The notes below the pieces were generated by a model, which saw nothing but the letters and a program-made list of their open reading frames with translations, was not told the origin of the DNA and ran no database searches. Below are positions 49,593 through 58,369 of a stretch of DNA of 64,000 bases, in pieces. This DNA comes from an uncultured Rubripirellula sp. (GTDB lineage: Bacteria > Planctomycetota > Planctomycetia > Pirellulales > Pirellulaceae), in assembly GCA_938075415.1 (NCBI GenBank), contig CALJHC010000001.1, positions 186,001 to 250,000 on the forward strand. Direction: 5' to 3'. The stretch's first letter is position 1; every line of letters begins with the position of its first letter. The position numbers and the translations under genes were made by a program.

Positions 49593-51413
49593 ATGCTGAG
49601 GTTTCTACCAGGACTATTCGCTTCCATGAGCCTTGAGCGGAAATGCCTGCTCTTTTTTGGCTCTGCGCTGATGGTCTTGATGTTTGGCGCATTCCTTGTT
49701 GTTGAAAAGCTTGGGCGAGAACTGGTGAAAAACACCACTCGAACACGAGCGAGAGACTTCAGCGCCGCGGAAGTTCTAAGGATTCACTCAGACGCAACTT
49801 GGTCGGCAGGGCAGGCGAACGCAGAGGCTGATTCCAAACGCGAAACGCTGTCTGCCTTACGCGAGGTTCTGCTTGATGACAATCTCGACATTGCAACTGA
49901 ATACGAGATCCTATCTCTCGAAGACGATCAAAGGTTCGAGCAGTTATCGCTCAACCCCGCAACTGAACGCGTGGAAATTGAATTACTGGAACAACTGGAA
50001 CAAGATTACCGCTCTCGACTCGCAGCAAGAATTGAAGTCGATCGCCCAGACGTCACGCAACCATTGGACCTTGCTGAAAATGAACCAATGAGCCAAATCG
50101 GCCCAAGCCTGGCCTCTCCGCTGTACTCCGAAGAAGGACCGATTAACGGACGCTACATCTATTACACACCCATTTTTTTTACCCTTGAATGCATGGCGTG
50201 CCACAATTCATCAAGCGCTTTAAGCATCGATCCAAATGAGGACCCTTACCAATTAGCATCTCAATTTCCGTTTCGTGTTTTTAAAGTCACGATGCCCTAC
50301 AAGCAAACGCATGACCAGACCACAGCGATTCGGGCCATCGTGGTCGCGTTAGGAATGCTGATCGTTGCCGTCACCCTATTCGTTCTGCACGCAATTGTTC
50401 GCTATTTGGTTCTTTATCCGATGTATCACCTCAGGGATGTCAGTGATGCGATTACACACGGCAACACCAATCTGAGAGCAGCGATTGAGACGGAGGACGA
50501 ATTTCGTGAACTTGCCGATGCGTTCAATCGAATGCTGCGTCACCTGACTGAAACCCAAACGCAAATTGAACACGTCAATCAAGAGCTTGATGGCCGCGTC
50601 GATCAACTGGCACAACTGAACCTTCAACTGTACGAGGCAAACCGCTTAAAAAGTGATTTCTTGGCTAACATGAGCCATGAACTTCGGACACCACTCAACA
50701 GCATTATCGGGTTCTCCGAAGTCCTGCAGGGCATTGAATCGCTCAATGGCAAACAACGCCGTTACGCATCAAATATTCAAAAGAGCGGCAAACTGCTTTT
50801 GGAAATGATCAACGATATTCTTGACCTTGCAAAAGTGGAGGCCGGAAAGATGGAGATAAAATGCACCGAATTTCAACTTCAACGACTGGTTTCCGCGCAG
50901 TGCGACATGATTCAATCGCTGTCCGAGGATAAGAACATCTCTCTCTCGCTGAATTTGCCAGATAACCTGCCGACTGCAAGTCAGGATCCAAATAAACTTG
51001 GGCAGATACTCAACAACCTCTTGAGTAATGCCATCAAGTTTACTCCAGAGGGAGGAATGATCACCGTCGAAGTTGCCGATCTTCAAGACGGACATTTCCA
51101 ACTGTGGGTTAGAGACACTGGAGTGGGAATTGCTGAAGAAGACCAATCCATCATCTTTCAAAAATTTCGGCAAAGTAGAAAAGTCCTCGATGGAGAAGGC
51201 CTCACACGTGAATTCGCCGGCACAGGCCTCGGATTATCGATTGTCAAAGAGATCGCGATCCTGCTCGGGGGATCTGTCGACTTTGAGAGTGAATTGGGTC
51301 GGGGAAGTTCTTTCTGGGTAACTCTGCCATGGCGATACTCCCAACACTCCAAGCCCGAGATAAGCGTCATCTCAGAGCCAGGCGAAGACACACCCGCTGT
51401 CAGCGAGAACTGA
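49593..51413 (+). CDS. Sensor histidine kinase with periplasmic c-type heme motif
   Basis: 606 residues. First membrane helix at about 17-37 (CLLFFGSALMVLMFGAFLVV), sensor region about 40-245, second helix about 250-275, a HAMP-like domain, a coiled coil (TQTQIEHVNQELDGRVDQ), then the kinase. The sensor holds C-M-A-C-H (Cys200, Cys203, His204), the c-type heme attachment motif, and sits in a DUF3365-like context (GRYIYYTPIFFTLECMACH). The kinase has the phospho-acceptor His362 (SHELRTPLNSIIGF), an N-box (LNNLLSNAIKFTPEGG), DTGVGI and GTGLGLSIV. It should sense redox state or a gas ligand outside and signal to an unknown partner: no response regulator is adjacent. Confidence 0.93.
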   Translation: MLRFLPGLFASMSLERKCLLFFGSALMVLMFGAFLVVEKLGRELVKNTTRTRARDFSAAEVLRIHSDATWSAGQANAEADSKRETLSALREVLLDDNLDIATEYEILSLEDDQRFEQLSLNPATERVEIELLEQLEQDYRSRLAARIEVDRPDVTQPLDLAENEPMSQIGPSLASPLYSEEGPINGRYIYYTPIFFTLECMACHNSSSALSIDPNEDPYQLASQFPFRVFKVTMPYKQTHDQTTAIRAIVVALGMLIVAVTLFVLHAIVRYLVLYPMYHLRDVSDAITHGNTNLRAAIETEDEFRELADAFNRMLRHLTETQTQIEHVNQELDGRVDQLAQLNLQLYEANRLKSDFLANMSHELRTPLNSIIGFSEVLQGIESLNGKQRRYASNIQKSGKLLLEMINDILDLAKVEAGKMEIKCTEFQLQRLVSAQCDMIQSLSEDKNISLSLNLPDNLPTASQDPNKLGQILNNLLSNAIKFTPEGGMITVEVADLQDGHFQLWVRDTGVGIAEEDQSIIFQKFRQSRKVLDGEGLTREFAGTGLGLSIVKEIAILLGGSVDFESELGRGSSFWVTLPWRYSQHSKPEISVISEPGEDTPAVSEN

Positions 51414-51829
51414 TTCAAGGTCCGAAAGTTCAGTTAGATTCTTAGTTAAACTGCCTCGAGAATCTCTTAAAGTGATCTCTCATGGTGCAACTTTTCGGTG
51501 ATTTTTCGGTGACCCCAAATCATGGATCCTCCATGTAGCCGAATTATTGAGCATTAGGTTCGTCCCATTTCCTCATTCTCCTGAGGGCATTCCAATTGAA
51601 AATACCGGATGCCGATTTCACCCATAAATCATCAACAATCACTCTCAACGCATTTGAATTGACGAATCACAGAAGACCAAAGACAATGCAAGGCTTGTTG
51701 GGTGGTATCTGCCCTTCCACCATGCAGTTTTGCATCAACCAGCAAAGTCGCGCAGAATCGCGCAGAATCGTGCAGAATCGTGCATGCCTCTCCTTACTCA
51801 TTACTTCTTGACCACAGTACTGCCTGATC
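51414..51829. other. Intergenic region with short tandem repeat
   Basis: 416 bp between the kinase and a sulfatase. The main feature is the 10-bp tandem repeat listed separately. No T-tract terminator or supported small gene is evident; the 71-codon frame at 51596 has no family match. Confidence 0.45.
51748..51784 (+). repeat. 10-bp tandem repeat upstream of a sulfatase
   Basis: About 3.7 copies of tcgcgcagaa (later copies tcgtgcagaa), 46 bp before the sulfatase start at 51830. It is visible directly in the sequence; a role in expression is possible but unproven. Confidence 0.85.
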
Positions 51830-53389
51830 ATGATATTTCGTTCGCTTATTTATTTTCCCTCAGCGATGACCGTTCTCGCTCTGTTGATTAACTCATTCGC
51901 AAACGCGGATTCACGGCCACCCAATATTGTGGTGATCATGGCCGACGACCTTGGCTATGGAGATATCTCCAGCTACGGAGCTGATTCCATCCAGACTCCA
52001 CATATCGATAAGCTTGCTTCCGAAGGTCATCGTTTCACAAGCGGTTACTGCAGCGCGTCAACCTGCACACCGACCCGTTATTCTTTTCTGACTGGCACTT
52101 ATGCCTTCCGCAAGAAAGGTACGGGCATTGCACCACCCAACAGCCCCGCATTGATTAAAGCAGGTACGCCCACCATCGCTTCGATTCTTAAGCAATCCGG
52201 ATATCGAACCGCTGTGATTGGGAAATGGCACTTGGGACTCGGTGAGGGAAAACCGGAATGGAACGGAGCATTGAAACCGGGGCCGTTGGAAATTGGCTTT
52301 GATCATTGCTTTCTACTTCCCACCACGAATGATCGCGTCCCGCAAGTCTATGTTCAGGACCATCATGTCTTAAACCTTGATCCAAAAGATCCATTGTGGG
52401 TCGGGAAACAAAAGCCGAGCGACGATCATCCGACCGGAATGACACACCGAAGTACACTGAAGATGGATTGGTCTCACGGCCACAACTCAACAATTCACAA
52501 TGGCATCAGTCGTATTGGTTTCTACACCGGCGGACACACTGCAAGATTTCGTGATGAAGATCTTTCCGATAAATGGGTTGAACAATCAATCAAGTGGATC
52601 GAATCCAACCAAAATAACCCGTTCTTTCTTTTCTTCTCGTCGCATGACCTGCACGTACCACGTGTGGTCCATGAACGCTTCCAAGGAATCACCCAACTGG
52701 GACCCAGAGGAGATGCGATTGCCGAACTCGATTGGTGTGTGGGTCAACTGACAGAAACACTAGATCGTCTCAAATTGTCAGAGAACACACTTGTCGTCTT
52801 TTGCAGTGACAACGGACCAGTGATGGATGACGGCTACGTAGATGATGCCATTGAGAAGCAAGGAAATCACCGCCCAGCCGGACCCTACCGGGGTGGAAAA
52901 TACAATGTTTATGAAGGTGGAACCCGAACCCCTTTCATAACGAGATGGCCTGGGACCATTCCTTCGGGTGAATCCGACGCAATGGTCTGCACGATTGATT
53001 TAGCGGCAAGTTGTGCGGCACTAGCTAACGCCAAGATGCCTGAGGAAGCCTGCCTTGATAGCTTCGATGTTCTCGACGCACTTCTCGGCAAGAAAAATGC
53101 GCAAGGACGCGACCACCTTGTACAACAAGACAACGGCACAGGTGGCAATTATGGACTTCGCGTCGGCAACTGGAAACTGCTTCGGCATGACTCAAAACGA
53201 ACTAAGAATACAGAACTTAGACTCAAGCCTCGCCAAGTTGCACCTTACACGCTGTATGATCTCAGTAATGACCCCGGTGAACGCACGAATGTGATCAAAG
53301 ATCACGCTGACGTAGCAGAGAAGATGAAGCAACAGCTTGCCAACATCATTGCTGCCGGGAGAACTCGCCAAATCGCTCCCAACAAGTAA
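51830..53389 (+). CDS. Secreted sulfatase (motif CTPTR)
   Basis: 519 residues, signal peptide SAMTVLALLINSFANA, mature start SRPPNIVVIMADDLGYGDISSYG. Cys79 in C-T-P-T-R-Y-S-F-L-T-G is the predicted formylglycine. GKWHLGLG and VVFCSDNGPV are further active-site blocks, and the C-terminal part has the usual YDLSNDPGE ending. It is an exported aryl- or glycan sulfatase of the abundant S1 family. It is followed by a 10-bp perfect hairpin and a convergent DUF1080 gene, which may serve the same polysaccharide use. Confidence 0.93.
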   Translation: MIFRSLIYFPSAMTVLALLINSFANADSRPPNIVVIMADDLGYGDISSYGADSIQTPHIDKLASEGHRFTSGYCSASTCTPTRYSFLTGTYAFRKKGTGIAPPNSPALIKAGTPTIASILKQSGYRTAVIGKWHLGLGEGKPEWNGALKPGPLEIGFDHCFLLPTTNDRVPQVYVQDHHVLNLDPKDPLWVGKQKPSDDHPTGMTHRSTLKMDWSHGHNSTIHNGISRIGFYTGGHTARFRDEDLSDKWVEQSIKWIESNQNNPFFLFFSSHDLHVPRVVHERFQGITQLGPRGDAIAELDWCVGQLTETLDRLKLSENTLVVFCSDNGPVMDDGYVDDAIEKQGNHRPAGPYRGGKYNVYEGGTRTPFITRWPGTIPSGESDAMVCTIDLAASCAALANAKMPEEACLDSFDVLDALLGKKNAQGRDHLVQQDNGTGGNYGLRVGNWKLLRHDSKRTKNTELRLKPRQVAPYTLYDLSNDPGERTNVIKDHADVAEKMKQQLANIIAAGRTRQIAPNK

Positions 53390-53422
53390 TCAGAACTCGC
53401 TGGGAGGGGGGTCGTTCTTTTT

Positions 53423-53447
53423 GGTTCTTCACAGCAAGTGAAGAACC
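53423..53447. terminator. Hairpin between convergent sulfatase and DUF1080 genes
   Basis: Perfect 10-bp stem ggttcttcac / gtgaagaacc with a 5-nt loop, placed between two convergent stops. The T-run lies before the hairpin on the plus strand and none follows on either strand, so it is not canonical. It could still mark both transcript ends. Confidence 0.5.
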
Positions 53448-53459
53448 GTATGGAGAAGA

Positions 53460-54203
53460 TTACTTCAAGGATCGAAAACGGACATCCTTGAATTCCGTCC
53501 ACATTGGCTTGCCAGCATGTAACTGAACAGCAAGTATCCCCTTGGTGAATGCCTTTTCTGGATGATTATCGATGAAATCCAAGACCAAGCGGCCATTGAG
53601 ATAGTGTTGAATATGCTTGCCCTTGGCAATGATGACCACATCGTTCCAGTCATCCACTTTCATCAACTCCTTGAATGCCGCGGCATCGATCAAATCGTTG
53701 CGTAAAACCTTTTTCCCATCTTTATTCCACACTGCTTGCTCACCAACCAGACAGATGCGTCCGCGTGATCCTTTTTCATCGTAGATGAACGACGGTACAT
53801 TGGGAAAATCTTCTTCGTTCCGGATCTCATGCTGATAGCCGCCAACAACCCAAGCATTTGAGGCACGTTTGCCCTCGGTAATCCGCTTGGATCGGTATTG
53901 AATACCTGAGTTGTTCGTGGCGCTACATTGAAATGAAAGCCGCAGTTCAAAGTCGGTCAGCAATCCATCTTTCCAGATCAAAAAGGTATTTCCCTTTGCC
54001 GGATTATCGGGTGTGGTCTCCCCATGAATGACTCCATCACGAACCGACCACATGCTTGGATCTCCATCCCAGCCGGTAAGATCCTTTCCATTAAAGATGG
54101 CCTTCAGTTCAGGTGACTCCGGGGGTGCTTTCATTGATAGTTCTTCGGCAACCGTCATGCTGGCAAGTAGAGCCAATGAAGCCATCGTCAATGTTCGAAG
54201 CAT
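53460..54203 (-). CDS. Secreted DUF1080 (3-keto-disaccharide hydrolase family) protein
   Basis: 247 residues from the ATG at 54203, supported by AGGAG 8 nt upstream; earlier in-frame ATGs at 54230 and 54281 lack this. Signal peptide LRTLTMASLALLASMTVA. The DUF1080 fold is plain: LKAIFNGKDLTGWDGDPSMW, WSVRDGVIHGET, FELRLSFQCSATNNSGIQYRS (core FELRLSF and NSGIQYR) and the closing WTEFKDVRFR. This concanavalin-like family is now linked to hydrolysis of 3-keto glycosides; activity of this copy is not shown. It is convergent with a sulfatase. Confidence 0.92.
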   Translation of the reverse strand: MLRTLTMASLALLASMTVAEELSMKAPPESPELKAIFNGKDLTGWDGDPSMWSVRDGVIHGETTPDNPAKGNTFLIWKDGLLTDFELRLSFQCSATNNSGIQYRSKRITEGKRASNAWVVGGYQHEIRNEEDFPNVPSFIYDEKGSRGRICLVGEQAVWNKDGKKVLRNDLIDAAAFKELMKVDDWNDVVIIAKGKHIQHYLNGRLVLDFIDNHPEKAFTKGILAVQLHAGKPMWTEFKDVRFRSLK

Positions 54204-54409
54204 GTAGCAAACTCCTGTTTGAGTGTTCATGGTATAGAAATCCCTCTCGGGAAAAGGATTATGATCGATCGCAACCCTCAACTCAAATCCCTATGTCAAC
54301 GAAGGGTCAAGTTGAGACAAAGATTGAAGCAAAGTCGTGTCACAGGAAGCGAGTCGCTTCCCGAGGCATCTCCACCAAGACTTTGCGTTCCGCACAAAAT
54401 ATTACTGAT

Positions 54410-56038
54410 TTAATTAACTCCGAGGACATCGAGCCCCTGTCGAAACACGACATCCACTGGAATTCCACGCTTCTCCAGCAGCTGCAACTCGCGTGACAAC
54501 TGCGGCCCAATCACTCCCTTTTCCCGCACCAAACTGGCCGCACCTTCGTAGTCACCGTCTCCCTGCAGTTTCAGCAATCGTGATGAAAGCAACTCTGCCG
54601 CCTTGCCAAATTTATCAATATTCACGCGATACTTACCATTGGATTGTCGCTCAAAAGCGCCTTGTTGCTGAAAGAAATTAAAACGGATCATGTTGGCTTT
54701 TCCGTGAGCACTCGAGGCACCAAAACGAACACTCCGAAAAATTCCGGCCATGAAGGTGACGTAAAAATCTTCCAACGGTGCGGCGATCTCTCCACGTTCA
54801 TGCAATTGCTGAATCATAAACAAGCCAAGAATATCCGCTTTGCCTTCTTCAATCGCGCCGGAATGTTCCTTCAGCGCCTTGCGCACGCTTCCACGTCCAT
54901 TGATGGTGTTCTTGATACCCAACCCGTGCGCGACTTCGTGAAACATCGTGTTGCTAAAAAAGGCATCAAAGGTAATGTGCTTGCGTTGATCCTGCACAAT
55001 TAACTCGTCAGCGATTGGCAACAGGATTTTATCAAACTTGGCCTTCATGGCGTTCTTCAATTGCAAACGACGCGTTCCTTTCTGCAACTGGACCTCTTCA
55101 TCATTGGGCAGATTAATGGCGATTGTCTTTGAACCAGAGTTACAGTCACCCGCATAGTAAATAACGTCGTAGGCATTTAACTCGGTATCGGCTCCGGGTT
55201 TCTCAGATCGATACTTCTCCGGAACAGGTAAGGAAGCTTGTAGCGTGGGCAGGAACTGTGAGTAGCGAGCAAGCCGATCACTCCAGGCTTTGTCTTTGAT
55301 AAGGATATAACAGGTGTGTGCTGCCTTATATCCAAACAACTTATCTTCGTAGGTCTCAATGGGTCCAATGACCACATCAATGAGATTGTTTTTCATGTCA
55401 AGCCAAGCGAAGTCACTCGGCTGATAATCGTCAGTAAGCAGCGAATCGGCCCTCAGATTAAGGTATCGCTTTAAGCCTACATCCTCCGCTAGCAGTGCGG
55501 CCTGACTTAGCAACTTTGAGGCTTCTTCCATCTCTGACTTGAAAACAACTCGATAAGGCAACACCTCTAAATCACCCTGCTTGTCACGTCTCAGGAACGT
55601 GTAAAGATCGGCTTTTCCTGTCAGCGACGCTGCTTCAAATTCCTCACGACTCATATCAGCGGGATAAAAGTTTGCTCCGAGTGGTTTCTCACCGACGCCT
55701 GACATGAAGGGGCGATTGCCATCAAGTCGATCCCACGGTCCATAGTTGATCTGCGCAAATCGCCTTGTATCTGTATTCGTGATTTGATCTAAAAATGGTT
55801 TTGGCTTGCCGTAGGCTTCGTACCAGAAACACGCTTCCATGATTTCAGCTGCCCGCACCAGTAGCGGTAGCATCTCTCGCTGCTTAGCTGATAATTTGGA
55901 CAAATCCGCTGTCAGCTCTACGGGTACATATTGCTGCAGTTTCTTCGAAACCTGACCGTCGCTCTGAGCGAGCAACGCGTTAACAAGAACACAAGAGAAA
56001 ACCAAAAAGGTCGACATTAATTTGATGGTCTGATTCAT
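54410..56038 (-). CDS. M49-like (dipeptidyl-peptidase III family) zinc peptidase
   Basis: 542 residues, signal peptide TFLVFSCVLVNALLA, start supported by AGAAGG 5 nt upstream. The zinc motif is a pentapeptide HEVAH (about 367-371) followed by GLG, with EEGKAD at about 397-402 giving the third ligand. Classical eukaryotic DPP III has HExxxH, but some bacterial members have HExxH. Other family blocks are FYPADMSREEF and GPIETYEDKLFGYKAAH (core IETYEDKLFGYKA). It presumably removes dipeptides or cleaves peptides outside the cytoplasm. It is separated from neighbouring genes by more than 200 bp on each side. Confidence 0.85.
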   Translation of the reverse strand: MNQTIKLMSTFLVFSCVLVNALLAQSDGQVSKKLQQYVPVELTADLSKLSAKQREMLPLLVRAAEIMEACFWYEAYGKPKPFLDQITNTDTRRFAQINYGPWDRLDGNRPFMSGVGEKPLGANFYPADMSREEFEAASLTGKADLYTFLRRDKQGDLEVLPYRVVFKSEMEEASKLLSQAALLAEDVGLKRYLNLRADSLLTDDYQPSDFAWLDMKNNLIDVVIGPIETYEDKLFGYKAAHTCYILIKDKAWSDRLARYSQFLPTLQASLPVPEKYRSEKPGADTELNAYDVIYYAGDCNSGSKTIAINLPNDEEVQLQKGTRRLQLKNAMKAKFDKILLPIADELIVQDQRKHITFDAFFSNTMFHEVAHGLGIKNTINGRGSVRKALKEHSGAIEEGKADILGLFMIQQLHERGEIAAPLEDFYVTFMAGIFRSVRFGASSAHGKANMIRFNFFQQQGAFERQSNGKYRVNIDKFGKAAELLSSRLLKLQGDGDYEGAASLVREKGVIGPQLSRELQLLEKRGIPVDVVFRQGLDVLGVN

Positions 56039-56484
56039 TACCTTCTATCCCAAACAAAAGAGCGGTGTCCCAATTTAAAAACGACACTCCACGAAAATCT
56101 TCAGCTATCTCAACCTTCAAAAGTTTCAAAGAGAACTTACCGGCGTTGTAACGAGCTTGAACATTCTGCCGATTGAATCTCGGTCCAGCAGCTTCAGGCT
56201 TTACCGTTGAAGACTCTGCAGCTTTAGATTGACGCCGTTACCAGATGAGATAATTGATCTGGTTTAAACCGTTTCTGATTGCCAAAGCTCGCAGATTATA
56301 GCAAGCACAGAAGATCCCACAGAGCGTAGCGATCAAAACGACGGGAAAAATTGCTGACCGATTCTGAGATTCATTCCAAGGTCCAGACGCGAGCAACACG
56401 GCAAACACTGAACTCGGTTTGAAGCCACAAACCGCTCAATCAAAGAGCGGGTGGCTTGTGATAGCCCAAAAACCAAAACGGTAT
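56039..56484. other. Intergenic stretch, no supported gene
   Basis: About 445 bp between the M49-like gene and the TolC-family gene, both leftward. It must hold the peptidase promoter. I see no palindrome, repeat or small coding frame worth listing. Confidence 0.4.
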
Positions 56485-57891
56485 TCATTCAAAAATAGAT
56501 AACTCACTCAGACTGTCTGCGAGTAACAAACCATCAATTTCGATCTCCGCCAAACGCAGAGACTCCAAGGACTCCAAGTACGCCAATTGATTGTTGGCAT
56601 AGGTTCTCTGGATGGTCAGAAGATTAATGAACCCAATCTCACCAAGCTCATACGATTGACGCGTCAACTCCAACGTCTGTTGCGTCTTGGGTAAGATCGT
56701 ATTTCTAAATCTGATGACTTGCTCGGCCGAATTACTGTATCGCTCAAAGACGTTGGCTAATCGTCTTGCTATCGACTGCTCGACCCGATCAAGCTCCCGT
56801 TTCGCTGCGACTAATTGTGATCGGGCCGCTCCAATCGCACCTTGATTTTTATTCCATAGGGGTATCGGCACGCTAACCACAAGACCACCATTGGGATCAC
56901 CTCCGGTACCGTTGTCGCGCCAGTTGAACAATCCACCGATGGTGATGTTGGGTTTTGATTCGATCGCCTGTCGTCGAACGTTGACCCTCTCGCGATCGAT
57001 GCGAGCTATCGCCGAAGTAACTTCTGGGCTCTGTGTTCGTATGCGATCGAGGCAATCTTCAAAAACAAGCGGGTTCGGTAGAACTTCTATCTTTCCTTCT
57101 AAGCCAGAGTTTGCTGGGCGACTCCATCCCGTTAATGTTTCGATCTGACGCCAAACCGCTGATTCTGCATGCGTGGCATTTTGATTGAGAATGATTGCCG
57201 ATTCAACTTCCAGTTCAGCCTGCAATAAATCGGCACGACCAACCTCCCTCGCTTGAAGCAACTCGTTGGATAGCTCGACGCCCCTCTTGCCCATCTCAAC
57301 CAAATCAGCAGTGATCTGGACCTGTCGCGCGGCACGAAGGCCTCGTACGTGGAGAACGTGCACATCCGTCAAGACACGTCGACGAGCGATTTCTAATTCT
57401 TGGCCAAGTTGCTTGGCCTCATGCTGAGCAAGTGTTCGATCAAGCCTGAGCTTTTCGGGAGAGATGATCTCTTGAGAAAGGGACAGGCCGTATTGCTCTG
57501 CAAGTCCATCACTACCCAACTGCTGAAAGTCAATTCCCGCCTCCGGGTTAGCTGGTAATCCCGCTTGAACCGCCCGCCATCGTGCCGTTTGAACCTCGGC
57601 TAAAACTTGCCGGATCACCGGACTGTGGGCTAAGGCCTTCATCTCCAACAATTGCAGCTTAATTTCGGTGAACTGGATCGGCTCACTTTTCTTCAGTGAG
57701 CTTGAATCCTTGGTCTCAAGATGGATTTCAGAAACGACTCCTAATTGCAATTCCGAATGCGAAGACACCGGCAAAGCTTTGACTACCTGAGCGTGAACGT
57801 AATCACCCCAGACGAGAACGACCCCGATGGCAATGATTAAAACGAGCGGACTCGCTGTTTTTTGGGCAGCGCAAGCGAGGACGTTCATCAA
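56485..57891 (-). CDS. TolC-family outer membrane efflux protein (CzcC-like)
   Basis: 468 residues, signal-like N-terminus (LVLIIAIGVVLVWGDYVHA). The body is the usual long-helix repeat of outer membrane efflux channels: GLPANPEAGIDFQQLG, LSLSQEII, GGLVVSVPIPLWNKNQGAIG, the second coiled half (ELTRQSYELGEIGFINLL) and the QRTYANNQLAYLE closing helix. It would form the outer-membrane tunnel of a heavy-metal (CzcC-like) or drug efflux pump. No RND pump or membrane-fusion gene is adjacent, which is unusual; an MMPL-type RND protein begins at 62.3 kb on the other strand. Confidence 0.9.
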   Translation of the reverse strand: MMNVLACAAQKTASPLVLIIAIGVVLVWGDYVHAQVVKALPVSSHSELQLGVVSEIHLETKDSSSLKKSEPIQFTEIKLQLLEMKALAHSPVIRQVLAEVQTARWRAVQAGLPANPEAGIDFQQLGSDGLAEQYGLSLSQEIISPEKLRLDRTLAQHEAKQLGQELEIARRRVLTDVHVLHVRGLRAARQVQITADLVEMGKRGVELSNELLQAREVGRADLLQAELEVESAIILNQNATHAESAVWRQIETLTGWSRPANSGLEGKIEVLPNPLVFEDCLDRIRTQSPEVTSAIARIDRERVNVRRQAIESKPNITIGGLFNWRDNGTGGDPNGGLVVSVPIPLWNKNQGAIGAARSQLVAAKRELDRVEQSIARRLANVFERYSNSAEQVIRFRNTILPKTQQTLELTRQSYELGEIGFINLLTIQRTYANNQLAYLESLESLRLAEIEIDGLLLADSLSELSIFE

Positions 57892-58369
57892 TCAACCCGT
57901 TTTTTCGTGGGGAATCGTCCGAGACATGCCAGAGAGAACCGATGCAGACGCAGATGGTTGCATCGGCGTTTGAAGAAGACCGGCTTGAGTGACCGTTGCA
58001 ATTAAAAGATGTGGAGTATTTGGACGTACCCGCATAATCGATACATTTTACCCGCCCCCCCAACGAGTGCGGGCAACCCAGTGACACCCAACACCTTGGG
58101 ATTCGCCCGTTTCGCTAGTGTCTTGAATCCTGCTTTAGCGTTCCCAACACGCATCCTTTTCCTCAGGAGGACGTACAGGTTTCCAATCGAACAACAGCGA
58201 GAGGTTGAGAGATCACGTTTTGTGCAAACAAGGATCGAATGTCCAAAAACAGCAACCCCAACAAGTAGCACGTGAATTCGTGGTTGTCTGTTAAAATCAA
58301 GATCTGAGCCGAAGTCGAGTTTGGCTAACTGTAAAAATTGAATGCCAGTTTCTCAAAATCAATCATCAC
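57892..58369. other. Divergent intergenic region
   Basis: 478 bp between the TolC-family gene (leftward) and a sulfatase (rightward). Short overlapping frames on both strands have no family resemblance. A Pro-coding C-run (cccgccccccc) near 58050 is notable but is not part of a supported gene. Promoters for both sides must lie here. Confidence 0.4.
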
